Of a DNA stretch of 64,000 nt, positions 43,873 to 52,348 are shown one piece after another. The notes beneath the pieces were generated by a model. That model worked only from the letters and a program-made list of their open reading frames with translations, was not told the DNA's origin and searched no databases. The number at the start of each line of letters is the position of its first letter. The stretch's first letter is position 1. The position numbers were made by a program, and so were the translations under genes. This DNA comes from Piscinibacter sp047600445 (lineage in GTDB: Bacteria; Pseudomonadota; Gammaproteobacteria; Burkholderiales; Burkholderiaceae_C), in the NCBI RefSeq assembly GCF_047600445.1, contig NZ_JASGKT010000002.1, forward strand, positions 2,852,001 to 2,916,000. Direction: 5' to 3'.

Positions 43873-44928
43873 ATCGACGCCGACGAGCTGGCCGCCTGGC
43901 TGCGGCTGATCGAAACCCCCGGCGTCGGCCGCGCCACGGCGCGCCGGCTGCTCGCGGCGCACGGCTCGCCGCAGGCCGCCGCGCGGCGCGCCTCGCCCGA
44001 AGCGCCCGAACACCTCGCCGCGCTGGTCGACACGACGCAGGCCTGGCTGGCCCGCGACGCGGCGCACCACGTCGTCGCGCTCGGTGACGCGGACTATCCG
44101 CGCGCCCTGCTCGAAAGCCCCGACCCGCCGCTGCTGCTGTACGCCGCCGGCCGGCTCGAGCTGCTGAACGCGCCCGCGCTGGCCATCGTCGGCAGCCGCC
44201 ACGCCAGCGCGCAGGGGCGCGAGAACGCGCGCGCCTTCGCGGCGCACCTGGGCGCGGGCGGCCTGGCCATCGTCTCCGGCCTCGCGCTGGGCATAGACGC
44301 CGCAGCGCACGAGGGCGCGCTGGGCACGCGCGGCGGCACGATCGCGGTGGTCGGCACCGGGCTCGACCAGGTCTATCCGCGCCGCCACGCCGCGCTGGCC
44401 GGGCGCATCGCCGCCGAGGGCCTGATCGTCGGCGAGTTCGCGCTCGGCACGCCGCCGCTGCCCGAGAACTTCCCGCGGCGCAACCGCATCATCGCCGCGC
44501 TGGCGCGCGGCACGCTGGTGGTCGAGGCGACGCTGCAATCGGGCTCGCTGATCACCGCGCGGCTGGCGGCCGATGCCGGCCGCGAGGTGTTCGCGATTCC
44601 CGGCTCGATCCACGCGCCGCAGTCCAAGGGCTGCCACGCGCTGCTCAAGCAGGGCGCCAAGCTGGTCGAGACGGCGCAGGACGTGCTGGAGGAGCTCGGC
44701 ACGCCCGCGCCGGCCGAGGCCGCACCGGTCGAAGCGCCCATCGAAGCGCCCGACAAGCCCGACCCGCTGCTCGACGCGATGGGCCACGACCCGATCGGCC
44801 TGGACGAGCTGATCGCGCGCACCGGCACCGGCGCCGCCGAGCTGTCGGCCCGGCTGCTCGAACTGGAGCTGGCCGGGCGCGTCGAGCGCCTGCCCGGACA
44901 GCGCTTCCAGCGCATCGCCCGCGCCTGA
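43873..44928 (+). CDS. dprA: DNA-processing protein DprA, without a canonical start codon
   Basis: DprA loads RecA onto incoming single-stranded DNA during transformation. The open frame starts after a stop at 43804. The family N-terminus reads (I)DADELAAWLRLIETPGVGRATARRLL, then LAIVGSRHASAQGRENA, the Rossmann motif SGLALGIDAAAHEGAL, FPRRNRIIAALARG, EATLQSGSLITARLA, GSIHAPQSKGCHALLKQG and a C-terminal winged-helix (IGLDELIARTGTGAAELS). No ATG, GTG or TTG occurs in frame before GTG 44347, which would delete half the Rossmann core. ATC at 43873 sits where family members have ATG; CTG 43888 is the alternative. The start given is therefore provisional. Confidence 0.85.
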   Translation: MDADELAAWLRLIETPGVGRATARRLLAAHGSPQAAARRASPEAPEHLAALVDTTQAWLARDAAHHVVALGDADYPRALLESPDPPLLLYAAGRLELLNAPALAIVGSRHASAQGRENARAFAAHLGAGGLAIVSGLALGIDAAAHEGALGTRGGTIAVVGTGLDQVYPRRHAALAGRIAAEGLIVGEFALGTPPLPENFPRRNRIIAALARGTLVVEATLQSGSLITARLAADAGREVFAIPGSIHAPQSKGCHALLKQGAKLVETAQDVLEELGTPAPAEAAPVEAPIEAPDKPDPLLDAMGHDPIGLDELIARTGTGAAELSARLLELELAGRVERLPGQRFQRIARA

Positions 44929-44951
44929 CCCTGGGGTATAGTGGGTCCACC

Positions 44952-45404
44952 ATGTTCGACGTGCTCGTGTACCTGTACGAAAACTACTGGCGGCCCGATG
45001 CGTGTCCCGACCACGAGCAGCTCGCGCGCAAGCTCAGCTCGGTGGGCTTCGAATCGGACGAGATCCAGGAGGCGCTGCGCTGGCTCGACGGCCTGGCCGA
45101 CGCCTCGCAGGCCTACGTCGGCACGCAGCGCGCCGAGGCGCTGCGCGTCTACACGCCGCAGGAGCAGGAGCACCTGGGCGAGGAGTCGATCGGCTTCATC
45201 AGCTTCCTCGAATCGGCCGGCGTGCTGCCGCCGCCGATGCGCGAGATGGTGATCGACCGCGCCAGCGCGATCAGCGGCGGCCCGCTCGACCTGGAAGACC
45301 TGAAGATCATCGTGCTGATGGTCTTCTGGAGCCTGGGCGAAGAGCCCGACGCGCTGATCCTCGACGAACTGTTCGTCGCGCCCGAGGAACGCCTGATCCA
45401 CTGA
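44952..45404 (+). CDS. smg: Smg protein (DUF494)
   Basis: A 150-residue acidic protein with the full DUF494/Smg pattern: MFDVLVYLYENYW at the N-terminus, LSSVGFESDEIQEALRWLDGL, GFISFLESAGVL, and DLEDLKIIVLMVFWSLGEEPDALILDEL at the end. The role of Smg is not settled; the gene is commonly found after dprA, as here (23 bases between). The promoter may be that of the LysM gene. Upstream of topA in many relatives, but topA is not present here. Confidence 0.92.
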   Translation: MFDVLVYLYENYWRPDACPDHEQLARKLSSVGFESDEIQEALRWLDGLADASQAYVGTQRAEALRVYTPQEQEHLGEESIGFISFLESAGVLPPPMREMVIDRASAISGGPLDLEDLKIIVLMVFWSLGEEPDALILDELFVAPEERLIH

Positions 45405-45421
45405 GCTGCGCCTCGCGCGCC

Positions 45422-45481
45422 GCCCTTCGACAGGCTCAGGCCGAACGGTTTCGCGTCAAGCAGTCGCCGCGGAACCGGCTC
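45422..45481. repeat. Two dispersed repeats in the smg/DUF1631 convergent gap
   Basis: GCCCTTCGACAGGCTCAGGC (45422-45441), with CGAACGG following, is a variant of the REP element at 19115 and 33236. CGCCGCGGAACCGGCTC (45465-45481) is identical to 35720-35736. Together they fill most of the 98-base gap between converging genes. Confidence 0.75.
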
Positions 45482-45502
45482 CGCAGGCGCTACGGGGGAT
45501 CG

Positions 45503-47803
45503 TCAATTCAACAGGCGGCTCGGGTCGACGTCGAGCTTGGCCAGCGCGTTGCGCGTGGCCTTGACGGTCAGCGACTCCTCCTGCGCCGGCACCAGCAGGC
45601 CGGCCTGCAGGAAGGCCGCCAGCCGGTGCTGCTGGAACAGGATGCCGCGCCCCTGCGGCGAGACGAACAGCGTGAGCTGCTTGCGCAGCCCCTGCCAGGC
45701 GAGCTGCACCTGCTCGTTGCGGCCGCGGTAGTCGAGCATGTACCAACTGCCCACCTGCAGCTCGCGCGCCCAGGCCACCATCGCCGGCGTCGGCATCGAG
45801 CCGCCCTCGCCCACCACCTCCAGCTCGGAGCTTTCGTGGCCCGACAGGTCGAGCACCATCGACTCGTCGATCTCGACGTCGGCCGCCTCGGGCAGCAGTT
45901 CCTCGAGCGTCTCCAGGCGGCCCATCAGCTCCTCTAGCCGCTCGTGCGGGATCACCGCCGCCTTGGCGGTGAAGGCCGCGGCCAGCGAGTTGTTGAGCTT
46001 GTGGATGTGCTCGTCCTGCTTGTCGGGCGGCACGCCGGCGTGCTCCATGCCCTCGCGCAGCGTCTTGAGCAGCGGCGGCAGGCGGCGCAGCACCTCGGCG
46101 CGCTCCTCGCGCGACACCTTGGCGCTGGCCGACCAGATCAGGTCGGCGGCGGCGCGCTTCATCGCCTTGGCGTGCTCGCTCTGCGCGCCGCCCGACTTGA
46201 CGGCGGTCATCGCCATCACGTCGGCCCAGACCTGGAACAGGAACTCGCGCACGCCCTCCTGCACCGGCACCTCGTTGAGCATCTTGCGCAGCTCGATGGT
46301 GTACTGGATCGCCATCGTCTCGCGCTGCTCGACCTGCTGCGCCAGCGACACGCCCTTGCGCGAGGCCTCGTTGGCGTTCTTGAAGTAGTGCTCGAGGAAC
46401 TTCTCGAACTCGGTCAGCACGGTCTGGAAGACGCGCCGACCGGTGTCGGGGTAGGCCTCGACCACCTGCACGACGCGCTTGATCTCCTTCTCGAGCAGCT
46501 CGGCGACGGCGCGCCCGGTGGCGTCGAAGCCCATCACGCAGGCGCCCATGCGGTCGATCAGCTTGCGCGCCGGGTGGTCGACCGTCGCGAAGAAGTCGGG
46601 CTCGCTCACCGCCACGCGCAGCACCGGCATCTGCAGCCGCGCGAACCAGACGCGCACCGCGGCGGGAATGCGCTCCTCGGTGAGGATGCTCTGGAACAGC
46701 AGCGCGACGATCTCGATGGTGGCGCGCTCCACCGGCGTCGCCGCGGCCTGCTTGAGCGCCTGCTTGCGCTGGTGCAGTTCCTCGAGCATCGCCGGCGTGC
46801 TGACGACCACGCCGGCGCCGGTGCGCGCGCCCGAGGCGGGCGCGAGGCGGCGCGCGATGCCCTGCTGCGCATCGGAGATCGCGGCGCGCAGCGCCGGCGA
46901 TGCGGGTGCCGGCGCCGCGGCCTGCTGCGTGGCGACGAACTCCGGCAACTGCCGGCCGATCAGCTTGTTCAGGCGCACCAGCACCGCCTCGGCGTGGTCC
47001 ATGCCGCGCGCCAGCGGGCCGACGCGCGTCATCATGCGCGTCTCCTCGCCGACGCCCATGCGGCCGTGCCCGGAGGTGGTCGGGCCGCCCGACAGCGTGT
47101 GCACGCCCGAGGCCAGCGAGCCCACCCAGGCCGAGTTGGCCGAGCGCCGGATGTAGGGCCGCAGGTCGACCTCGGGCATCACGCGGCGCTGCACCAGCCA
47201 GGTGTTGATCTCGTGGAAGCCCTCCTCGACGAAGTGCGCGAACTCCTCGTGCAGCACCGTCTGCAGCAGCCGCCACGACTCCAGCGTCAGGCCGGCGGCG
47301 CGCCACGAGGCGGTGGCGATGCGCGCCAGCACGTGCGGGCGCAGCGCGTCGTTGGGGTCGAGCTCCTCGCGGCGCTCGAGCTGGTTGACGCGCGAGCGCA
47401 GGTCGCTGAACTCCCAGGAGGCGCGGTCCATCATCGCCAGCGCCAGGCGCGAGCTGAGGATCTCGTGCTCGATGGTGTCGTCGTCGACCAGGCTCAGGCC
47501 GGCGCCGCGCGTCGAGGCCTGCGGCAGGTCACCCGGCTTGGACACCGACACCATGCCGCTGTTCAGGCCGCTGCGCAGCATCGACGCCATGCCCTGCTGC
47601 CAGAGCGCGGCGCACTTCTGCAGGTCGAGCACGAGGTCGCGCCGCTTCATCGCCAGCGCCGGCTCGCAGGCCTGGCCGGCGAGGTTGCGCGCGCCGCGCT
47701 CGACCGCCTGCACCAGCGCCGGCAGGCCGCGCAGCGCGCCTTCGACGTAGGCGCGCCGGGCCTGCTGGGCCAGCGCGGACGAGGTCGAAGGCGAGGTCGC
47801 CAT
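45503..47803 (-). CDS. DUF1631 family protein
   Basis: A 766-residue soluble protein, predominantly alpha-helical, starting MATSPSTSSALAQQARRAYVEG. It has the DUF1631 features: an N-terminal helical domain with SLVDDDTIEHEILSSRLALAMMDRASWEFSDLRSRVNQLERREELDPNDALRPHVLARI, a Gly/Ser linker near 215-260, and a conserved C-terminal PilZ-like barrel (GSWYMLDYRGRNEQVQLAWQGLRKQLTLFVSPQGRGILFQ, about 675-725). The latter resembles c-di-GMP- or flagella-linked DUF1631 proteins. No catalytic residues are recognised. The PilZ resemblance is weak inference. Confidence 0.75.
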   Translation of the reverse strand: MATSPSTSSALAQQARRAYVEGALRGLPALVQAVERGARNLAGQACEPALAMKRRDLVLDLQKCAALWQQGMASMLRSGLNSGMVSVSKPGDLPQASTRGAGLSLVDDDTIEHEILSSRLALAMMDRASWEFSDLRSRVNQLERREELDPNDALRPHVLARIATASWRAAGLTLESWRLLQTVLHEEFAHFVEEGFHEINTWLVQRRVMPEVDLRPYIRRSANSAWVGSLASGVHTLSGGPTTSGHGRMGVGEETRMMTRVGPLARGMDHAEAVLVRLNKLIGRQLPEFVATQQAAAPAPASPALRAAISDAQQGIARRLAPASGARTGAGVVVSTPAMLEELHQRKQALKQAAATPVERATIEIVALLFQSILTEERIPAAVRVWFARLQMPVLRVAVSEPDFFATVDHPARKLIDRMGACVMGFDATGRAVAELLEKEIKRVVQVVEAYPDTGRRVFQTVLTEFEKFLEHYFKNANEASRKGVSLAQQVEQRETMAIQYTIELRKMLNEVPVQEGVREFLFQVWADVMAMTAVKSGGAQSEHAKAMKRAAADLIWSASAKVSREERAEVLRRLPPLLKTLREGMEHAGVPPDKQDEHIHKLNNSLAAAFTAKAAVIPHERLEELMGRLETLEELLPEAADVEIDESMVLDLSGHESSELEVVGEGGSMPTPAMVAWARELQVGSWYMLDYRGRNEQVQLAWQGLRKQLTLFVSPQGRGILFQQHRLAAFLQAGLLVPAQEESLTVKATRNALAKLDVDPSRLLN

Positions 47804-47857
47804 ACGGTTGCTTGCGGCTCGGTCGGGTGCGTGGGTGACAAAAGTCTCGGAAGGACT

Positions 47858-48892
47858 CTACACCACGGCCCCGGCGTTGGGGTCGTCCGGATCGGTCTCT
47901 TTCGGCCCTTGTCGCACCAAGTCCTCACGCTTGACGCCCAGCCACATCGCGATCGCCGCGGCGACGAACACCGACGAGTAGATGCCGAACAGGATGCCGA
48001 TCATCAGCGCCAGCGCGAAGTAGTGCAGCGTCGCGCCGCCGAAGACGTACATCGACACCACCATCATCAGCGTGCTGCCGTGGGTGATGATGGTGCGGCT
48101 GATGGTGCTGGTGATGGCATGGTCGATGACCTCGCGCGAATTCATCTTGCGGTACTTGCGGAAGGCCTCGCGCACGCGGTCGAAGATCACCACCGACTCG
48201 TTGACCGAGTAGCCCAGCACCGCCAGCACCGCCGCCAGCACCGCGAGCGAGAACTCCCACTGGAAGAAGGCGAAGAAGCCGACGATGATGACCACGTCGT
48301 GCAGGTTGGCGACGATGCCGGCCACCGAGAACTTCCACTCGAAGCGCACCGCGAGGTACAGCATGATGCCGGCCACGGTGGCCAGCAGCGCGTAGGCGCC
48401 GTCGCGCGCCAGCTCGGAGCCGACCGACGGGCCGACGAACTCGCTGCGCTTGAGCTTGACCGGCTCGGCGCCGCCGACGCCGGCGCACACCACCTTGCTG
48501 ACCGCCTCGCCCTTGTCGGTGGTGGACTGCACGGTGCCGGCCTTGGCGCCCTCGGCGACGCACAGCGCGTCGAAGACGCGGCCGACCACCTCGCTTTGCT
48601 TGACGTCGCCGCGCACTGGCAGGCGGATCAGCACGTCGCGCGAGGTGCCGAAGTTCTGCACCTGCACCTCGCCGAACTGCAGCTTGTCGACCGCCTCGCG
48701 CACCTTCTCCAGCGGCGCGGCCTGCGGGTACTCGACCTCGATGACGGTGCCGCCGGTGAACTCGATCGACAGGTGCAGCCCGCGCGTGGCGATGAAGAAC
48801 ACCGCGGCCAGGAAGGTGATGATGGAGATCACGTTCAGCACCAGCGCGTGGCGCATGAACGGGATGTCGCGGCGGATGCGGAAGAATTCCAT
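47858..48892 (-). CDS. secF: Protein translocase subunit SecF
   Basis: The inner-membrane partner of SecD that uses the proton gradient to pull secreted proteins through SecYEG. The 344-residue protein has a first helix (FMRHALVLNVISIITFLAAVFFIA), the LSIEFTGGTVIEV periplasmic start, and five more helices after residue 180, including YALLATVAGIMLYLAVRFEW, NLHDVVIIVGFFAFF and the DRVREAFRKYRKM loop. It lies 12 bases after secD. An N-terminal region longer than in E. coli adds a periplasmic insert around 110-160 (VVCAGVGGAEPVKLKRS). Confidence 0.95.
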   Translation of the reverse strand: MEFFRIRRDIPFMRHALVLNVISIITFLAAVFFIATRGLHLSIEFTGGTVIEVEYPQAAPLEKVREAVDKLQFGEVQVQNFGTSRDVLIRLPVRGDVKQSEVVGRVFDALCVAEGAKAGTVQSTTDKGEAVSKVVCAGVGGAEPVKLKRSEFVGPSVGSELARDGAYALLATVAGIMLYLAVRFEWKFSVAGIVANLHDVVIIVGFFAFFQWEFSLAVLAAVLAVLGYSVNESVVIFDRVREAFRKYRKMNSREVIDHAITSTISRTIITHGSTLMMVVSMYVFGGATLHYFALALMIGILFGIYSSVFVAAAIAMWLGVKREDLVRQGPKETDPDDPNAGAVV

Positions 48893-48904
48893 GCTCGTGC
48901 CTCC

Positions 48905-50794
48905 TCAGGCCTTGGCCGCCGGTTCGCCGCCGACTTCGGGCGCGGGCTTCCACACCTGGCCGATCGACACGCTCTTGAGCTTCTTCTGGCGGCCGTACCA
49001 GAGGTTGACCAGGCCGCGCGAGAACATCACCGCCGAGAACATCGAGGTCAGGATGCCCAGGCAGTGCACGATCGCGAAGCCGCGCACCGGGCCGGAGCCG
49101 AAGGCCAGCAGCGCCAGGCCGGCGATCAGCGTGGTGACGTTGGAGTCGAGGATGGTCGCCCAGGCGCGCTCGTAGCCGGCGCTGATCGCCGTCTGCGGCG
49201 AGGCGCCGCCGCGCAGCTCCTCGCGCACACGCTCGTTGATCAGCACGTTGGCGTCGATCGCCATGCCCAGCGCCAGCGCGATGGCGGCGATGCCGGGCAG
49301 CGTCAGCGTCGCCTGCAGCATCGACAGCAGCGCGATCAGCAGCAGCACGTTGAAGGCCAGCGCCAGCGTCGAGAACACGCCGAACAGCATGTAGTAGACG
49401 CACATGAACAGGCCGATCGCCGCGAAGCCGTACAACACGCTGTTGAAGCCCTTGGCGATGTTCTCGGCGCCCAGGCTGGGGCCGATGGTGCGCTCCTCGA
49501 TGATCTCCATCGGCGCGGCCAGCGAGCCCGAGCGCAGCAGCAGCGCGGTGTCGTTGGCCTCCACCGTGGTCATGCGCCCGGAGATCTGCACGCGCCCGCC
49601 GCCGATCTCGCTGCGGATCACCGGCGCGGTGACGACCTCGCCCTTGCCCTTCTCGAACAGCAGGATGGCCATGCGCTTGCCGACGTTCTCGCGCGTGATG
49701 TCGCGGAAGATGCGCGCGCCCTTGGCGTCCAGCGTCAGGTTGACGGTGGGCTCCTGGGTCTGGCTGTCGAAGCCGGCCTGCGCGTCGACGAGGTTCTCGC
49801 CGGTCAGGATGACCTGGCGCTTGAGGATCAGCGGCGAGCCGCCGCGCTCGACGTAGCGCTCGGTGCCGAAGGGCACCGGGCCGCTGCCGGCCGCCGCGGC
49901 GGCGGCCTCGGCGCTGTCCTCGACCATGCGCACCTCCAGCGTCGCGGTGCGGCCGATGATGTCCTTGGCCTTGGCGGTGTCCTGCACGCCCGGGAGCTGC
50001 ACGACGACGCGGTCGGCGCCCTGCTGCTGGATCACCGGCTCGGCCACGCCCAGCTCGTTGACGCGGTTGTGCAGCGTGGTGATGTTCTGCTTGACCGCGG
50101 TCTCCTGCGCCTTGCGCATCGCCTCGGGCTTGAGCACGCCGGCGAGCTTGAAGTCGCTGCCGTCGGGCGCGTCGCTCCAGGTGAGGTCGGGCAGTTGGTC
50201 GGCCAGCAGCGCGCGCGCCGCGGCCAGCGTCTCGCGGTCGCGGAAGCGGATGTCGACGTTGTTGCCGTCGCGCGCGATGCCGGCGTGGCGCAGGTTCTTG
50301 TCGCGCAGCAGCGTGCGGATGTCGCCGGTCAGCGCCTCGGCGCGCTTGGTCAGCGCCGCCTTCATGTCCACCTGCATCAGGAAGTGCACGCCGCCGCGCA
50401 GGTCGAGGCCGAGGTACATCGGCAGCGCGTGCAGCGCGGTGAGCCAGTACGGCGAACGCGACAGCAGGTTCAGCGCGACGATGTAGCTCGGATCGGCGGG
50501 CTCGGTGTTGAGCGCCCGGTCGATCGCGTCCTTGGCCTTGAGCTGCGTGTCGGTGGTCTGGAAGCGCGCGCGCACCGAGCTGCCGTCGAGCTGCACGAAG
50601 TCGGCCTCGATGCCGGCGGCCTGGATGGCCTGCTGCACGCGCGGCACCAGCGCGGCGTCGACCTTCAGCGTCGCCTTGGCGCTGCTGACCTGCACGGCCG
50701 GCGCCTCGCCGAAGAAGTTCGGCAGCGTGTAGATCGTCCCGACGACCAGCGCGACCAGCAGGATCGCGTACTTCCACAGGGGATAGCGGTTCAT
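48905..50794 (-). CDS. secD: Protein translocase subunit SecD
   Basis: The large periplasmic-loop partner of SecF. The 629-residue protein begins MNRYPLWKYAILLVALVVGTIYTLPNFFGEAPAVQ (first helix), with the DLRGGVHFLMQVDMKAAL signature, a periplasmic domain through about residue 400, then five helices in the last 220 residues with ALALGMAIDANVLINERVREEL. Length fits the beta-proteobacterial form. The start at 50794 follows GGAAG; an upstream in-frame ATG adds only nine residues. Upstream is yajC, the usual operon. Confidence 0.96.
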   Translation of the reverse strand: MNRYPLWKYAILLVALVVGTIYTLPNFFGEAPAVQVSSAKATLKVDAALVPRVQQAIQAAGIEADFVQLDGSSVRARFQTTDTQLKAKDAIDRALNTEPADPSYIVALNLLSRSPYWLTALHALPMYLGLDLRGGVHFLMQVDMKAALTKRAEALTGDIRTLLRDKNLRHAGIARDGNNVDIRFRDRETLAAARALLADQLPDLTWSDAPDGSDFKLAGVLKPEAMRKAQETAVKQNITTLHNRVNELGVAEPVIQQQGADRVVVQLPGVQDTAKAKDIIGRTATLEVRMVEDSAEAAAAAAGSGPVPFGTERYVERGGSPLILKRQVILTGENLVDAQAGFDSQTQEPTVNLTLDAKGARIFRDITRENVGKRMAILLFEKGKGEVVTAPVIRSEIGGGRVQISGRMTTVEANDTALLLRSGSLAAPMEIIEERTIGPSLGAENIAKGFNSVLYGFAAIGLFMCVYYMLFGVFSTLALAFNVLLLIALLSMLQATLTLPGIAAIALALGMAIDANVLINERVREELRGGASPQTAISAGYERAWATILDSNVTTLIAGLALLAFGSGPVRGFAIVHCLGILTSMFSAVMFSRGLVNLWYGRQKKLKSVSIGQVWKPAPEVGGEPAAKA

Positions 50795-50866
50795 GGCGGC
50801 TTCCTTGCCGGCCTCGCGCACGCCGCCCGCGCGGCGCGGGTGCCGGCGCGCGGCGCGGCGGCCGGG

Positions 50867-51199
50867 TTACTTGAAGGTGCCCTTGGGCAGCACCTGCACG
50901 ATGGCCGTGCGCTGCACCTGGAGCTCGACGCCGCTGGCGACCTCGACGTGCACGATGCTGTCGCCGAGCTTGGCGACGCGGCCGATCAGGCCGCCGCCGA
51001 CGACCACCTCGTCGCCCTTGGCGAGCGCGTCGATCATCGCCTTGTGCTCCTTCTGCCGCTTCATCTGCGGGCGGATCATCACGAAGTAGAGCACCACGAA
51101 CATCAGCAGCAGCGGCAGCATGCTGCCCAGGCTGCCCATGAACGACTCGGGCGCGGCGGCCGGCGCGGGGGCCTGCGCGAAGGCTTGGGAAATGAACAC
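50867..51199 (-). CDS. yajC: Preprotein translocase subunit YajC
   Basis: A 110-residue protein with one membrane helix (SMLPLLLMFVVLYFVMIRPQMKRQKEHKAM, residues 31-60) and a small beta domain ending VQVLPKGTFK. YajC associates with SecDF. The start is a GTG (51197-51199), giving a length matching E. coli YajC, with GAGGACTC just upstream. tgt, often next to yajC, is absent. Confidence 0.93.
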   Translation of the reverse strand: MFISQAFAQAPAPAAAPESFMGSLGSMLPLLLMFVVLYFVMIRPQMKRQKEHKAMIDALAKGDEVVVGGGLIGRVAKLGDSIVHVEVASGVELQVQRTAIVQVLPKGTFK

Positions 51200-51268
51200 G
51201 GGTGAGTCCTCGGGTGGAGGCCCCCGCAACACCGGGGGCAAAACCCGAAGATTGTACGGGCCCGCCCC

Positions 51269-52168
51269 TCAGTTGCCTTGCAAAGCCCGGGCCACCTCGT
51301 TGCTGCCCTGCTCGCTGCCGCTGCCGGGCACGGTTTCGCCGTCGCGGTCCGAGATCTGGTCGAAGCGCGCCGCCACCTGCTCGGCGGCGTCCGGCCCGGT
51401 GCCGACGTGCACGCCGCGTGTCAGCGTGACGTGGGCGCGCTCGAAGGTGCCGGCGCCGGCGCACAGGATGGCGCGCGTCGGCGCGTCCCGCGAGACCAGG
51501 TGCAGCAGCCCCGGCGTCACCGCCTCCGGCGCCAGCCTGGCCAGCACCGCCGGCGGCAGCAGCCCCTCGGTCATGCGCGTGGCCGCGGTGGGCGCCAGGC
51601 AGTTGACGCGGATGCCGTCCTTCTCGCCTTCCAGCGCCAGCGTCTGCATCAGGCCGACCAGCGCCATCTTGGCCGCGCCGTAGTTGCTCTGGCCGAAGTT
51701 GCCGTACAGGCCCGACGACGAGGTCGTCATCACGATGCGGCCGTACTTCTGCGCGCGCATCACCGGCCACACCGCGTGCGTGCAGTTGACCGCGCCCATC
51801 AGGTGCACGTCGAGCACGAGGCGGAAGTCGGCCAGGTCCATCTTGGCGAAGGTCTTGTCGCGCAGGATGCCGGCGTTGTTGACCAGGATGTCGATGCGGC
51901 CCCAGCGCTGCACCGTTTCGGCCACCATCGCGGCCACGCCCTGCGCGTCGGTGACCGACGCGGCGTTGACCACCGCGGTGCCGCCGCCGGCCTCGATCTC
52001 GCGCACCACCGCCTCGGCGGCCGTCAGCGTCTGGCCCTCGGCCGCGCGGCCGAAGTCGTTGACCACCACCTTGGCGCCGCGCGCCGCCAGCGCCAGCGCG
52101 TGCTGCCGGCCCAGGCCACCGCCCGCGCCGGTGACGATGGCCACCTGGCCGTCGAATCGAATGCTCAC
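51269..52168 (-). CDS. SDR-family oxidoreductase (MFE-2-like 3-hydroxyacyl-CoA dehydrogenase type)
   Basis: A 299-residue short-chain dehydrogenase. NAD-binding glycine loop TGAGGGLGRQHALALAARGAKVVVNDFG (residues 12-40), VNNAGILRDKTFAKM, catalytic Ser in TTSSSGLYGNFGQSNYGAAK with the Tyr-x-x-x-Lys, and RVNCLAPTAATRMTE. The NDFG after beta-2 and the 'ILRDKTF' element are typical of SDRs related to the dehydrogenase domain of multifunctional enzyme 2, acting on hydroxyacyl-CoA or steroid substrates. The start is GTG (52168), with AAGGA before it. It is divergent from soxC over 180 bases. Substrate unknown. Confidence 0.88.
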   Translation of the reverse strand: MSIRFDGQVAIVTGAGGGLGRQHALALAARGAKVVVNDFGRAAEGQTLTAAEAVVREIEAGGGTAVVNAASVTDAQGVAAMVAETVQRWGRIDILVNNAGILRDKTFAKMDLADFRLVLDVHLMGAVNCTHAVWPVMRAQKYGRIVMTTSSSGLYGNFGQSNYGAAKMALVGLMQTLALEGEKDGIRVNCLAPTAATRMTEGLLPPAVLARLAPEAVTPGLLHLVSRDAPTRAILCAGAGTFERAHVTLTRGVHVGTGPDAAEQVAARFDQISDRDGETVPGSGSEQGSNEVARALQGN

Positions 52169-52278
52169 ACGGATCCTTTCTCTCGGGGATTCACTCGGGG
52201 CGCATTTTGCACAGTCCGCCTGCCGGCGCGGGCCGACTCGATGACGAAGCGGCGCCTTCGCGTTTCCCCGGGGGGGCA

Positions 52279-52326
52279 TTTGCTTGATCCAGCTTAATAT
52301 CCGTACTTTCTTATATACAGATTCGT
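52279..52326 (+). promoter_or_regulatory. A/T-rich promoter region of the sox operon
   Basis: The 180-base gap between the SDR gene and soxC contains a marked A/T-rich island (TTGCTTGATC...TTAATATC...TACTTTCTTATATAC) in an otherwise GC-rich region. TTGATC (52284-52289) is a possible -35 box and TTATAT or TATATA (52311-52317) a -10, but the spacing (21-22 bases) is too long, so I do not fix the promoter. Bases 52245-52278 are GC-rich, with a weak resemblance to the repeat at 35760-35795. TTGATC and TACTT also occur before soxB. Confidence 0.4.
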
Positions 52327-52348
52327 CAACCTTCCCCCTGGAGCCCTC

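Noticed and set aside
44347..44928. Short 193-codon form of dprA starting at GTG
   Set aside because: The conserved DprA sequence continues in frame for about 158 codons upstream, so this would be a fragment, not the gene's natural start.
45944..51205. A 1753-codon plus-strand open frame across DUF1631, secF, secD and yajC
   Set aside because: It is antisense to four well-recognised genes and its sequence is His/Arg/Gln/Asp-rich with no domain; a GC-skewed third-position artefact.
52245..52278. Further copy of the 35720-35795 repeat upstream of soxC
   Set aside because: Only GGCGCC, TTCG and a run of C/G are shared; too weak to list as a copy.
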